Source of the DNA: Reticulascus tulasneorum
Lineage: Eukaryota > Ascomycota > Sordariomycetes > Glomerellales > Reticulascaceae
Reading direction: 5' to 3'
Assembly (NCBI GenBank): GCA_001557505.1
Contig: LSAX01000016.1
Location: forward strand, 1 to 42,739
Length of the DNA stretch: 42,739 bases
Part shown: positions 22,814 to 34,406 of the stretch, in pieces
How positions within the stretch are numbered: the stretch's first letter is position 1
Layout of the letters: the number at the start of each line of letters is the position of its first letter
The notes under the pieces: model-generated
The model's input: the letters and a program-made list of their open reading frames with translations, nothing else
Told to the model about the DNA's origin: nothing
The model's database searches: none
Made by a program: the position numbers and the translations under genes

Positions 22814-23920
22814 TTATATAGCTATATTTAAAATAAATATATTAAAAGCATATAAAGTACAAGGTAATATTATAATAAAAGCAAATAATAGCGGTAATAA
22901 GACTGTTCAACAAAAAGACATTAATTGATCAAAACGTATTCTAGGAAACGAAGCTCTTACTCATATAAAAATAAAAACAAAAATAGAACTTTTTAATCCT
23001 AAAATTAGCCCAGAATATAGGCCACTTTCAGTAAAACTAATAAATATATTTTTTACATTAAAGTATTCAGAAGATATTGTTCATTTTAGATCAAACATAT
23101 AAGCTCATAAATTATTTATTAAATTAAATCAATACATTAAGTTAAAATCTAATAAATAACCACCTAAAAACAATATACTAGTTAATATACACATTAGTAA
23201 TATACTGGCGTATTCAGCTAAAAAAAAAAACACAAATATTACTGCAGCGTGCTCTGTCATAAATCCACTAACTAATTCAGATTCCGCTTCAGCTAAATCA
23301 AATGGGGCTCTGTTTGTTTCCGCTACAGAACCTATAAAAAATATTAAGAAAATAGGGAATATAGGTAATATAAGCCATACTGCTTTTTGAGTTTGTATAT
23401 TTATATTTAAATTTAAACTACCTGTAATCATAATTATTAATAGTATAGCTGAACTTAAGACTAATTCATAACTAATTAATTGAGCTGTACTTCTAAGAGA
23501 ACCTAAAAAAGCATATTTACTGTTAGCACTTCATCCGGCTAATAGTATACCATAAGTAGATATAGATGAAACCGCTAACATGTATAATATACCTAATTCT
23601 AAATCATTCAAAGTTAAACCAGGACCATAAGGTATTACTCCATACCCAAGCAATGCGAAAGCCAAAGTTATTATAGGACCTAAAAAAAAAAGTATAGTAT
23701 TTGATTGAGTTGGTGCTACATACTCTTTAAGTATTAATTTTAATGCGTCCGCAAAAGCTTGTAATAAACCATAATATCCTACAGCGTTAGGTCCTAATCT
23801 TCTTTGCATACTTGCCATTGTTTTTCTTTCAGCAACTGTTATAAAAGCGACTGCTAATAAAGCGGGCAGCATTAATAAAATTACTTCAAATATAGATAAT
23901 AAAGTAGATACATAAAACAT
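22814..23920 (-). CDS. nad1: NADH dehydrogenase subunit 1
   Basis: Quinone-chamber membrane subunit of complex I. ATG at 23918-23920 to TAA at 22814-22816 gives 368 aa. Motifs are TVAERKTMASMQRRLGPN and YGLLQAFADALKL near the N-terminus, and VAETNRAPFDLAEAESELVSGF around residue 210. It ends in TLYAFNI-like residues. No intron. Confidence 0.96.
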
Positions 23921-24148
23921 TAATTATAAAAAAATAAAGGTTTTTATATTATAATTACTTAATAATAAAAGCAAGTAATAACAAATAACTATAATTTTAC
24001 ATTTTTGAGTTTATTTAATTATTGAATAAAAATACAAAACTTTAAATTAAAGTAATAAAAAAAATTTTTTTTATCTTATGACTAAGTATATCCTATTTTA
24101 GTTATTTATTTTACTTTAAATAACTAAAATAATTAAATAAAAATAGAC

Positions 24149-24219
24149 TTTCTTATTCTAGATTCGAACTAAAATCGGAATATTAGAAGTATTCTGCTCT
24201 ACCTTTGAGCTAATAAGAA
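24149..24219 (-). tRNA. trnR: tRNA-Arg(UCU)
   Basis: A perfect acceptor TTCTTAT/ATAAGAA, D-stem GCTC/GAGC, a perfect anticodon stem GAATA/TATTC around CTTCTAA (TCT), and T-loop TTCGAAT. It reads AGA/AGG. Located between cox1 and nad1. Confidence 0.93.
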
Positions 24220-24366
24220 TATTATTTTTATATAATAAGCAGATTTTTCGTCTAATCTATTTTCAAGTTGTTCTAATTTAGTTAGCATTGTTTCAGCTCT
24301 ATATTCTAAATTTTCTTTACCTGTTTTTTCATAAACCTTCCATCATTTTTCTTTTTTATTTAATAT
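24199..24366 (-). pseudogene. Short coiled-coil ORF fragment after cox1
   Basis: The 320 bases between cox1 and tRNA-Arg hold a 55-codon open frame with no ATG until residue 27. The peptide is rich in charged residues with heptad-like leucines (KENLEYRAETMLTKLEQLENRL) and two Trp near the start. It runs into the tRNA-Arg 5' end and stops there. It looks like the C-terminal remnant of a larger ORF, since its coding potential is well above the surrounding AT-rich sequence. I do not recognise the family. The rest of the gap (24367-24542) shows nothing. Confidence 0.4.
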
Positions 24367-24542
24367 TTAGACAATTAGTCTTATGAAGAAAAATTACTTT
24401 TTGGTTCCGTTATGGGACTCATTACACTCCTTATTTTATTTACAATTAATACATTTAATTGTATTTTATATAAATCATAAAAAAAAGTTACATAATTTTT
24501 AAATATTATACTTCTTAAATCTTCTATATGGTCAATTATTAT

Positions 24543-26174
<1,632 letters not shown>

Positions 26175-26343
26175 AGCTAAATACCTATTTTCTTGATTTT
26201 CTTTCACGTATTTATTTATTAATTGTATTGTACAATCAAAGAATGTTTTACTTCTATTTTTTTATAATCATTATTATAAAAAGTAAATAAAGTAATTAGT
26301 ATTAAAAGTTAGGAATCTAATTAAATTAGAGAATAATCAAATT

Positions 26344-26421
26344 AATTATGGAGGAATCGAACCTCATGTTCATTATTGATAATACAATATTTAAGAATAT
26401 TTACCTTTTATATTCATAATT
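26344..26421 (-). tRNA. tRNA-like element sharing its 3' half with tRNA-Cys
   Basis: The complement has a perfect 7-bp acceptor AATTATG/CATAATT and a D-arm GAATAT/ATATTC with a GG-containing loop. The T-arm GAGG/CCTC with loop TTCGATT is identical over 21 bases to that of tRNA-Cys at 27383. The middle is abnormal: the best anticodon-like stem TATTG/CAATA has a 6-base loop, extra bases separate it from the D-arm, and the total is 78 bases. I cannot assign an anticodon. It may be a decayed or chimeric tRNA copy, or a mark for processing of the cox1 transcript. Confidence 0.45.
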
Positions 26422-26474
26422 TTTGAAATTAAATTAAATTTAATTTCATTTCCAACTTGTATATAAACAAAAAA

Positions 26475-27149
26475 TTATCTTCTAGAATTACCTAATTGAG
26501 TTTGTAAATCGTTAATTCTATTTTTTAATTCACTTTCATTACTTCAAGCTTCTGTTCCAAAAATATCTGCTCCTCTACTTAATTTAAATTCTTTAGCTAT
26601 ATTAACTAAATCTTTACTAATATAAATAGGTTTTTCTTTATTTCTTAAAGGAAATATCCTAGGCTCAAGTCCACGGTTTCTAATCTTAAAAGGTCTATAC
26701 TCAATAGACCAGCCTAAAGTTCGAGGATCCCCTGAACTCATAGCTAATTTTGCGGCACACGCAAGTCTGTATACTTCTTTTGAACTTAACATATTTTCAC
26801 CTCAATTTTGTGAATAAACAGTTTTGTGACTACGGCTAGTCGAATCAGAATTTAGTTGATTAATTAATTTACGAATTAATTCATCATCTTCTTCTTTATC
26901 GCTTCTTGACTCAGTTACTTGGTTGGCTAAACAACCATCACGAGTAATATAACCATCTTCATCAGTTAAAGATACAAGATATAAACCACCAAATAATGTC
27001 ATTCAAATTAACACGGATACTATAAAACTCTGAATAAGAATGATAATAATACTGCATAATAAAATAAATATAGGCATTATGTCGAAGTTGTCGACTTTTA
27101 ATCCTATAGTTGTAATGTAAATTTCGTTTGTAATAAAAAAGTTTGTCAT
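26475..27149 (-). CDS. orf224, unknown protein with one membrane segment
   Basis: With UGA as Trp the frame runs from ATG at 27147-27149 to TAA at 26475-26477 (224 aa). Residues about 25-60 form a hydrophobic segment. An acidic stretch (DKEEDDELIRKL) follows, then a region with WSIEYRPFKIRNRG and RIFPLRNKEKPIYISKDLVNIAKEF. The C-terminus is heptad-like (ELKNRINDLQTQL). It lies between tRNA-Cys and cox1. I do not recognise it. The length, the composition and the three UGA-bridged segments all in phase argue that it is a real gene. Codon use is less extreme in AT than the spacers. Confidence 0.7.
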
Positions 27150-27280
27150 GTTAAAAATTTAAAATTAAAAATATTATCTCTATCGAGTTGTGGAACCACT
27201 TATAAGTATTGATATATGTATATGTAAACGTATTTTCTTTTTATTCACGATATATATATATAAATTGTATCTTTTACCCT

Positions 27281-27358
27281 AAAAAAGGTGATATGGAGAC
27301 CTGAATCGTTTGTCAAACGACTTGCTTTTTTTCTAAAGCTATTGTCCCATAAAAGTTA
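27281..27358 (-). pseudogene. Degraded tRNA-like sequence resembling tRNA-Ser(GCU)
   Basis: The complement keeps an anticodon hairpin GTCGT/ACGAT and segments that line up with tRNA-Ser(GCU) at 14871: ATAGCT in the D-arm region, TCGT..ACGATT around the anticodon and ATCACC in the T-arm. It has lost the variable arm and TTC loop, and the acceptor does not close. I infer a decayed copy. The strand is ambiguous, because the central hairpin is nearly palindromic. Confidence 0.35.
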
Positions 27359-27382
27359 AAAAAGATTTTAACAGTAAAAGAT

Positions 27383-27453
27383 AAGATTATGGAGGAATCG
27401 AACCTCTTACTAAAGATTTGCAGTCAAAGTGCAGACCATCTACTTCATAATCT
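27383..27453 (-). tRNA. trnC: tRNA-Cys(GCA)
   Basis: A perfect acceptor AGATTAT/ATAATCT, D-stem GTAG/CTGC, anticodon loop CTGCAAA (GCA) and T-arm with TTCGATT. The anticodon stem is weak, with only its two inner pairs plus U-U contacts. It is the only candidate for cysteine. Confidence 0.8.
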
Positions 27454-27557
27454 GTATTTTATTGAAAAAATAATTAAAACAAAATTATTTGAATATTTTT
27501 ATTAAAAATAAAATTAGAATAATGTTAGTATACCCAAGTATATCTAGAATAAAAATT

Positions 27558-28721
27558 CTACTTATTTTCTAAATTAACTAGATTAATAAGAACATTTTCA
27601 TATAAACTTACTGCAGGTACTATAATAACAAAATAACTAAAATATAAAGCTGTACTAATTTGCCCTAATTCTATAAATGGTGATTCAACATGTTTAGCCC
27701 CTAATTGCAATAATAATAAGAAATTTGCAATAAATACTCAGAACATTGCTTTACTTAAAGGTCTAAACTGTAAACCTTTTGTTTTACCTAAATCTGAGAC
27801 AGGTAAAATCAATATAATTAGTATAGAACTAATCATAGCAATAACTCCTAATAATTTATTTGGTATAGATCTTAATATAGCATAAAAAGGTAAAAGATAT
27901 CACTCAGGTACTATAGCAGGAGGTGTTTGCATAGGGTTAGCCATTATATAGTTATCGCTATCTCCTAAAACATTAGGCATAAAAAAGACAAATATACTTA
28001 AGAAGAAAATGAATGCAAAGACTGTAATTAAATCTTTAAATAAATAATAAGGAGCAAAAGGTAATCTATCGTAATTACCTGATATACCTAAAGGGTTACT
28101 TGATCCTGCAACATCGTGAAGAGCTATTAAATGCATTAGCACTAAAGCAGCTAATACAAAAGGCAATACAAAATGTAAAGCAAAAAATCTATTTAACGTT
28201 GCATTATTTACAGAAAAACCTCCTCATATAAACTCAACTATATCTTGACCAATTCAAGGTACAGCACTTATAAGATTAGTAATAACTGTTGCTCCTCATA
28301 ATGACATTTGACCATATGGAAGAACATAACCTAAAAATCCTGTTATTATCATAGCTAAAAATATTATTGTACCTAAAACTCAAACTAATGTTCTTGGAGC
28401 TCTATATGAACCATAATAAATACCTCTTCCCATGTGTAAATAAACTAGAAAAAAGAAAGCTGAAGCTGTGTTACTATGAAGGTACCGTATTAATCATCCA
28501 TTATTTACATCCCGCATTATATGTTCTATAGAATTAAATGCTTCTAACACATTAGGGTTATAATGCATAGCTAAAGTAACTCCAGTTACAATTTGTATAC
28601 CTAAACAAACTGCAAGTAAAGAACCAAAATTTCAAAGATAACTTATATTACTGGGTTGTGATGCATCTATTAGATAAGAATTAACTAACTTTAATAAAGG
28701 GTGACTTTTAAATATTCTCAT
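27558..28721 (-). CDS. cob: Apocytochrome b
   Basis: Heme-bearing core of respiratory complex III. ATG at 28719-28721 to TAG at 27558-27560 gives 387 aa, uninterrupted. It begins [20 protein letters not shown]. It shows the SYLWNFGSLL segment, paired heme-ligand histidines in helices B and D ([20 protein letters not shown]), [10 protein letters not shown] and [14 protein letters not shown]. Trp residues at several sites are UGA. Most fungal cob genes carry introns; this one has none. Confidence 0.98.
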
Positions 28722-29044
28722 GGTATATTAATTTGTGGAAAGATTTTATACTTATTTGTATACTATTGAGATTCTTAAATCAGATTAATAGAAAAATATA
28801 TTAGAATATAATTAATTTTAGTATAATGTACAAATAAGTATATAATTTAGTAAAATATAAACTATAATATATATATATAATTTTAAAAACAAAGTAGCTT
28901 ATTTTTATTTTGTTTTTGATTGTCAGATATTTGATCATAACCATCACTAATATTTCTAGAGATTAATATATTTTTGCATTATTAACAATTATTTTATGGT
29001 AATAATTACCCAATTTATTAGACAATTAAAAAAAAAGTTTAATT
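28722..29044. other. nad5-cob spacer with a 14-bp inverted repeat
   Basis: A 323-base AT-rich spacer. It holds a perfect inverted repeat (TATACTTATTTGTA at 28747-28760 and its complement at 28829-28842) separated by 68 bases, within the cob leader. It also has an (AT) run near 28868-28880. No ORF or tRNA is visible. Confidence 0.6.
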
Positions 29045-31027
29045 TTACTTTTCAAATTTCAAATTAAAAAATAATATAGAAATTATAGAAAAAAATAAAA
29101 TTAAAGATGGTATATTTAAGTCCTCAATAAAAGAATAGTACATAGAAGTATATCCAATAAATCCTATTAAAATATATAAAGCATAATTAGTAACTATACC
29201 CATATTTAAACCAGAAATAATTTTACTTATTTTAATAGAAATTTTTTCTAATCCAAAGGGGCCTATACTTTCTATACTACCTTTATCTAAAATTTTAGTA
29301 GTTTGACCTCCTAATTCTAAAATAAGACTTACAATAAATTTATTATAAATAAATTCAACTAAAAATCTTTGATTAAAAAATCCAAAAATAGAATTACCTA
29401 GTTTCGATAATTTAAAATTGTAAACAAGACGAGGTAAAAATTCAGAATAAATAATAGCTATAGTTGTGAATATAATTGTGAAAAAAAAAGGCGATAATTT
29501 AAATAAAATAGGTACAGCAAATTCAGTATCTATAGCTATTTCATGCATTGGATGAATGAATATACTATTGTCTCCAAAAAATCCTGAACCTAAACCTATA
29601 AAAATATCTTTAGTTATAAATCCAAAATATATAGAAAAAATAGCTAATATAACTAAAGGTAAGCTTATATATATATTACCTTCATGAGCATGTTTATAAT
29701 AATTAATAGATCCATTAGGATTAGTCATAAAAGTTAAATATAAGATTTTTACAGAGTATAAAGTAGTAAATATAGCACCTATAACTGCTACAAAATAAAC
29801 AGATATACTACTGTAATGATATTGTGCATAAGCAGATTCTAATATAAAATCCTTACTAAAAAATCCTGTCATAAAAGGAAATGCGACTAAACTAAGACTT
29901 GCTATTAATATAACAGAATAAGTTAAAGGTAAAAAGGAAATTAATCCTCCATATTTTCTTAGATCTTGATTATCTCCTATAGCATGAATAACAGCACCTG
30001 CACCTAAAAACAATAACCCTTTATAAAAGGCATGATTTATTAAATGAAATAATGCTATATTATAAGAAGATAAACCTATTGCTATAACCATCATACCTAA
30101 TTGACTCATTGTCGAATAAGCAATTATTTTTTTTATATCTTGTTGAAATAAACCTACTAGAGAACTAAATACAGTAGTAATTGCTCCTAATCATAAAGAT
30201 ATTAATAATAGTGTAGAACTATATTCAATTAAAGGAGATGAACGTATTAATAAATACACACCGGCAGTAACCATAGTAGCCGCATGTATTAAAGCGGAAA
30301 CAGGTGTAGGACCTTCCATAGCCATTGGTAATCATACATGAAGACCTACTTGAGAACTTTTAGCCATAGCACCTATCAATAAACAGATTCCTATTATAGT
30401 AACAGTATTTTCATTAATATAAGGAGTCAATGAAAATGCTAGAGTATAATCTAAATTACCTAAAGATCATAATATAGCAAACATACCTATAGTTAAAAGA
30501 CAATCACCTACTCTATTAGTTAAAAAAGCAGACATAGAACTTTGATTTGCCGCAATTCTAGTAAATCAAAAACTTACTAAAAGGTATGAACAAACTCCTA
30601 CCCCTTCTCACCCCACAAACATTAATAGATAATTATTAGCTGTTACAAGTATTATCATCATAAAAGTAAACAAGCTTAAATAACTAAAAAATCTTTGATT
30701 ATGAGGATCGCTACTCATATAACCTATTGAATATATGTGTACTAAAGAACTAATTATTAGGACAGGAATTAGCATAGAAACTGTTAAACTGTCAAATTGA
30801 AAACTTCAAACTATATTAAATGATTCACTATTTAATCATTTAAATAAATGTAAGAATACTGGATTATTATTAAAACCTACTTCAAAAAATGCAATAATAG
30901 CGAATATAGTTGTAATTATTATACTTATACAGCCTAAAATTCGTGCCCCACTTACACCAACTTTTCTACCAAAAAAGCCAGAAACTATAGATCCTAATAA
31001 AGGTAATATTATTATACTTAAATACAT
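29045..31027 (-). CDS. nad5: NADH dehydrogenase subunit 5
   Basis: Largest antiporter-like membrane subunit of complex I. ATG at 31025-31027 to TAA at 29045-29047 gives 660 aa, uninterrupted. It begins [20 protein letters not shown]. The core has [36 protein letters not shown] and [20 protein letters not shown]. Its start codon overlaps the nad4L stop by one base, the conserved fungal arrangement. Confidence 0.97.
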
Positions 31028-31296
31028 TATTTATATTCTATTGCTATACTTCCTCTTAATCTATAAAAAGCTACTAGAATACCTAGTCCTATTGCGGATT
31101 CTGCACCTGCAATAACTATAATGTATATAGCATAAGTTTGTCCTATTATATCATCTATATTTATAGAACTTACCAATATTAGAAATGTTATAGATAATAG
31201 CATTATTTCTATTGAAATAAGCATTAATATTATATTTTTTCTATTAAATACGAATCCTAAAATTCCTATTAAAAAAAGTACTAAAGTTAAACTCAT
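31027..31296 (-). CDS. nad4L: NADH dehydrogenase subunit 4L
   Basis: Small three-helix membrane subunit of complex I. ATG at 31294-31296 to TAA at 31027-31029 gives 89 aa, the usual length. [13 protein letters not shown] and [17 protein letters not shown] carry the conserved glutamates. The last base of its stop is the first of the nad5 ATG, so translation of the two is probably coupled. Confidence 0.97.
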   Translation of the reverse strand: MSLTLVLFLIGILGFVFNRKNIILMLISIEIMLLSITFLILVSSINIDDIIGQTYAIYIIVIAGAESAIGLGILVAFYRLRGSIAIEYK

Positions 31297-31416
31297 ATGT
31301 TATATTTATTTTATTTTCAAATTATTCGAGAGTAATGTAGAATATTCTTTATTCTAAAAGGTATATTAATAACCTAATTGGTTGTAGTATATATATATAT
31401 TTCTACTAATATTACA

Positions 31417-31489
31417 AAGGATATAAAAGATTTGAACTTTTAACCTGACATCCGTAGCGTCATTCTTTACCAATTAAGAATAATATCCT
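31417..31489 (-). tRNA. trnR: tRNA-Arg(ACG)
   Basis: Acceptor AGGATAT/ATATCCT perfect, D-stem TTCT/AGAA, anticodon stem TGACG/TGTCA around CTACGGA (ACG), and T-arm AAAAG/CTTTT. It reads CGN codons and lies between the unknown 291-aa ORF and nad4L. Confidence 0.92.
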
Positions 31490-31640
31490 TTAATCTAAAA
31501 CCTTAAAAGTTGTAAATTATTAGTAAAGAATTTAAATTCTTTACTATAAAAAAATAAAAGAACTAAAAACTCAAGCTAAGTTAAAAAAATTTTTAGTAAT
31601 AAATTTATCTTTTTAATTAATAAAGATAAAAAATTACATA

Positions 31641-32516
31641 TTATCATGGATGTCTTCTATCTAATTCACGAAGTCTTTTTATCAAAGAAGAAATTGTAGT
31701 TTTTCCTTTATCTATACGAAATAAGTTAGGATCTTCCCTAGTAAATTCATCTAATCTATTTTTCAATGCAATTAAATCTGCACGTGTTTCCCTTATCCTT
31801 AATTGTCTATATTCAGATATATCTGAATAGTTTTTTTCTAAGTAACTTGCACATTCTGAAGGATTCATCTCCCTAAAAGGTGTTTTAGTTATTAATTGTT
31901 CTACTCGTAAACCTCTACGAGGTGACCTGTTACGAGGCGAGGGTGAATCAGTTGAAGATACACCAGCCGCAGCTACAGATGAACCATCTGGACCTCCACC
32001 TGAAGGTTGACCTCCTGGGTATTGACCTCCAGAAGGCTGACCCCCAGAAGAGGGACCTTGATCAATAGGATTCATGAATAATTTTGAAAAAAAAATAAAT
32101 AAACCGTATATAATATAAAAAATTACTAAGACTAAGCTAAGGATTAACAGAACATTTATTACCCCAAAAATTATATTATAAATCTTAGGGTAATTATTTC
32201 GAAATTTTGGTTGAAAAATAAATCATATAAATATTTCTAATGTAAAAAAAAAGAAAGCAAGAATAAAGCAAATTTTACTTAAAATAAGGGATTCTAATAT
32301 AATACCGCCTAATATTAAAAACAAAACTATAATTCTATCATAAAATTTTTCATATAATTTATATCAAAATAAATTTAAGTTTAGAAATCAATTAGAGTAG
32401 TGAAATTTTGTCACAATAACGTGAAATTTCAATATTGAAATTTCACTTATATGAAAGAAATTCACATAAGAGAGTAGTTGTTTCTTTCTATCTCCCGCTA
32501 TTGTGACAAAAGTCAT
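31641..32516 (-). CDS. orf291, membrane protein with a Gly/Pro/Ser-rich linker, unknown
   Basis: With UGA as Trp the frame runs from an ATG at 32514-32516, inside the cox2 3' end, to TAA at 31641-31643 (291 aa). Residues about 45-145 are very hydrophobic, with about three membrane spans. Then come a repetitive [18 protein letters not shown] linker, a Ser/Arg-rich segment ([12 protein letters not shown]) and a charged, probably helical tail ([17 protein letters not shown] to [15 protein letters not shown]). An ATG at 32073-32075 would give only the soluble part (144 aa). The N-terminal region reads through a palindrome at 32421-32446, so the true start may be lower. It separates cox2 from nad4L. 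No family recognised. Confidence 0.65.
32406..32511. repeat. Nested inverted repeats at the cox2 3' end
   Basis: A 13-bp perfect inverted repeat (TTTTGTCACAATA at 32406-32418, complement at 32499-32511) encloses a 26-base perfect palindrome (GTGAAATTTCAAT and its complement, 32421-32446). The outer right arm covers the last codons and the stop of cox2. The layout resembles the double-hairpin elements known from some fungal mitochondria. It may equally be an RNA-processing signal. Confidence 0.75.
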
Positions 32517-33250
32517 TGCAAAAAACTTTCTAATTTAACTGATTCTATTACAATTGGCATAGAAGAATGTAATATTCCACATATTTCAGAACATTGTCCA
32601 TAAAATACTCCTTCTCTATTGATAAAAGCTGATACTTGATTTAATCTACCAGGATAAGCATCACATTTTATACCTAAAGAAGGAGAGGCATAAGAATGTA
32701 TAACATCTCCGGATGTTATAACAAATCTAATATGTGTTTCCTCAGGTAAAATAACTCTATTATCAACCTCTAACATTCTTAATGTACCTTCTTCTAAATC
32801 AGATTCAGGTACTATGTAAGAATCAAATTCTATAAATTCTTCATTAGAATCTATGAAATCTGGATATTGATAACTTCAATATCATTGATGACCCTCTACT
32901 GAAATACTCATAGAAGGATCATTAACTTCATCCATTAAATATAATAGTTTAAATGAGGGAAAGGCAATCAGTATTAATATAATTGCAGGAGTTATTGTTC
33001 AAATTAACTCTATTAAAGTACCATGATTTAAATATTTATGTGAGATAGGTGATTTTTTTTCAACGTAATATCTTACTAGAGAAAATAAAATTCATCCTAC
33101 TGCAAACAAAACTAATACTAAATAATACATAATATTATCATGCAATTCTACTAATCCTTCCATTTGAGGAGTAGCACTATCTTGAAAATATATACCTCAA
33201 GGAGTTGGTGCGTCTAAATGTGAAAGTAAACTTTTTAAAATTATATTCAT
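32498..33250 (-). CDS. cox2: Cytochrome c oxidase subunit 2
   Basis: CuA-bearing subunit of complex IV that takes electrons from cytochrome c. ATG at 33248-33250 to TAG at 32498-32500 gives 250 aa. The N-terminus ([19 protein letters not shown]) includes a likely presequence. Two membrane helices follow, then EGHQWYWSYQYPDF. The CuA site is [14 protein letters not shown] with [13 protein letters not shown], and all metal ligands are present. The final residues WLLSQ come after an in-frame UGA at 32513-32515 and are encoded partly by an inverted-repeat arm. Overlaps the orf291 start by about 19 bases. Confidence 0.96.
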
Positions 33251-33341
33251 AATATCTTATTATATATTTATACACGTAATAGTCCTATCTTATTATTATA
33301 TTTATTATAGAATAAAGGAATTAAAATTATTTTTGATAATA

Positions 33342-33413
33342 GCAATGATAAGTTAATTGGTAAGTTCATCTGTTTCCACCGGATAATTGTCGGTCCGAAC
33401 CCGGTTTGATTCA
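33342..33413 (+). tRNA. Plus-strand tRNA-Gly(UCC)-like copy
   Basis: Read on the plus strand it has D-stem AGTT/AGTT, a 5-bp anticodon stem ATCTG/CGGAT around TTTCCAC (TCC) and T-arm GTCGG/CCGGT. It is closely similar to the minus-strand tRNA-Gly at 12457-12528, also in its 5' flank (ATAATAGCAAT). The acceptor ends (GCAATGA and TTGATTC) pair badly, with two mismatches and two G-U pairs, so it is probably a decaying copy. It is the only recognised gene-like element on the plus strand. Confidence 0.6.
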
Positions 33414-33489
33414 GTTTTATTCTTTTTATAAAGAATTTTATTACTATCAAATAAGGAATATTAATTAAGTGTCTTTTTTTTATTTCTTT

Positions 33490-33585
33490 CATTTATTCAT
33501 TCAGTTATTCATTCAGTTATTAATATAAAGTATTAAATACTTTATAAAAAGGGAAATTTTATCCCCTTTTTATTAAAAGAAAAAT
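33490..33585. repeat. Tandem repeat and hairpins upstream of the cox2 leader
   Basis: The spacer between the atp9 stop and cox2 contains a 12-base unit (TCATTCAGTTAT) repeated directly twice near 33497-33520. Two hairpins follow: AAAGTATT/AATACTTT near 33525-33545, and AAAAAGGG...CCCCTTTTT near 33546-33575. The second could end or process the atp9 transcript. Confidence 0.6.
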
Positions 33586-33608
33586 TATTTTAATAATTTT
33601 AAAATAAA

Positions 33609-33836
<228 letters not shown>

Positions 33837-33980
33837 TTAAGACTTTGTTTAATATGTTTAATTTTATTTAACAAAGAAATAATATAACTTTTATTATTTA
33901 GAATTAGGTCATAATTTGTTATTTAGAAAATAAATCCATAAATCAGTATACATAAAAGTATTTTTAGGTAAAAGATATTT

Positions 33981-34406
33981 TTATTTAGTTAAAAAACTGT
34001 TTTGTGAAAAAGTTTTTACAAATGAATTAGACTTAAAAAATTTTACTATAGATTGACGACTATCTATTTTTAAAGCATTTTTACCTAATTCAAATACAAA
34101 TCCTACAGTAATAATCCCAATAAATATAAGTACGATTAATAGTCCATATATTCCATTTTCGTATTCGCTTACTCCAAAAGGATATATAACAAGAATTTCT
34201 AAATCTAATAATAAATAAATTAAAGCAAAAATAAAAAATTTTATACCAAATTGAGTTCTATTTTGACCTAAAAAACTATGAAATCCGCATTCAAATATAC
34301 TATATTTTTCTTGATAAGGATTATGCGGTGCAAATATAAAATTAAGTAATAAAAATACTAAAGTTAATATAAATACGAATATAAAAAAAAAAGTCATACT
34401 ACTCAT
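33981..34406 (-). CDS. nad3: NADH dehydrogenase subunit 3
   Basis: Small membrane subunit of complex I. ATG at 34404-34406 to TAA at 33981-33983 gives 141 aa. Conserved parts are PYQEKYSIFECGFHSF, with the redox-sensitive loop Cys, and LLLDLEILVIYPF. The ATG follows the nad2 TAA without a gap. Confidence 0.97.
   Translation of the reverse strand: MSSMTFFFIFVFILTLVFLLLNFIFAPHNPYQEKYSIFECGFHSFLGQNRTQFGIKFFIFALIYLLLDLEILVIYPFGVSEYENGIYGLLIVLIFIGIITVGFVFELGKNALKIDSRQSIVKFFKSNSFVKTFSQNSFLTK

Noticed and set aside
33268..33492. Minus-strand ORF of 74 codons between cox2 and atp9
   Set aside because: It crosses the plus-strand tRNA-Gly-like copy and a tandem repeat, and its peptide is basic low-complexity; better explained by the tRNA copy.
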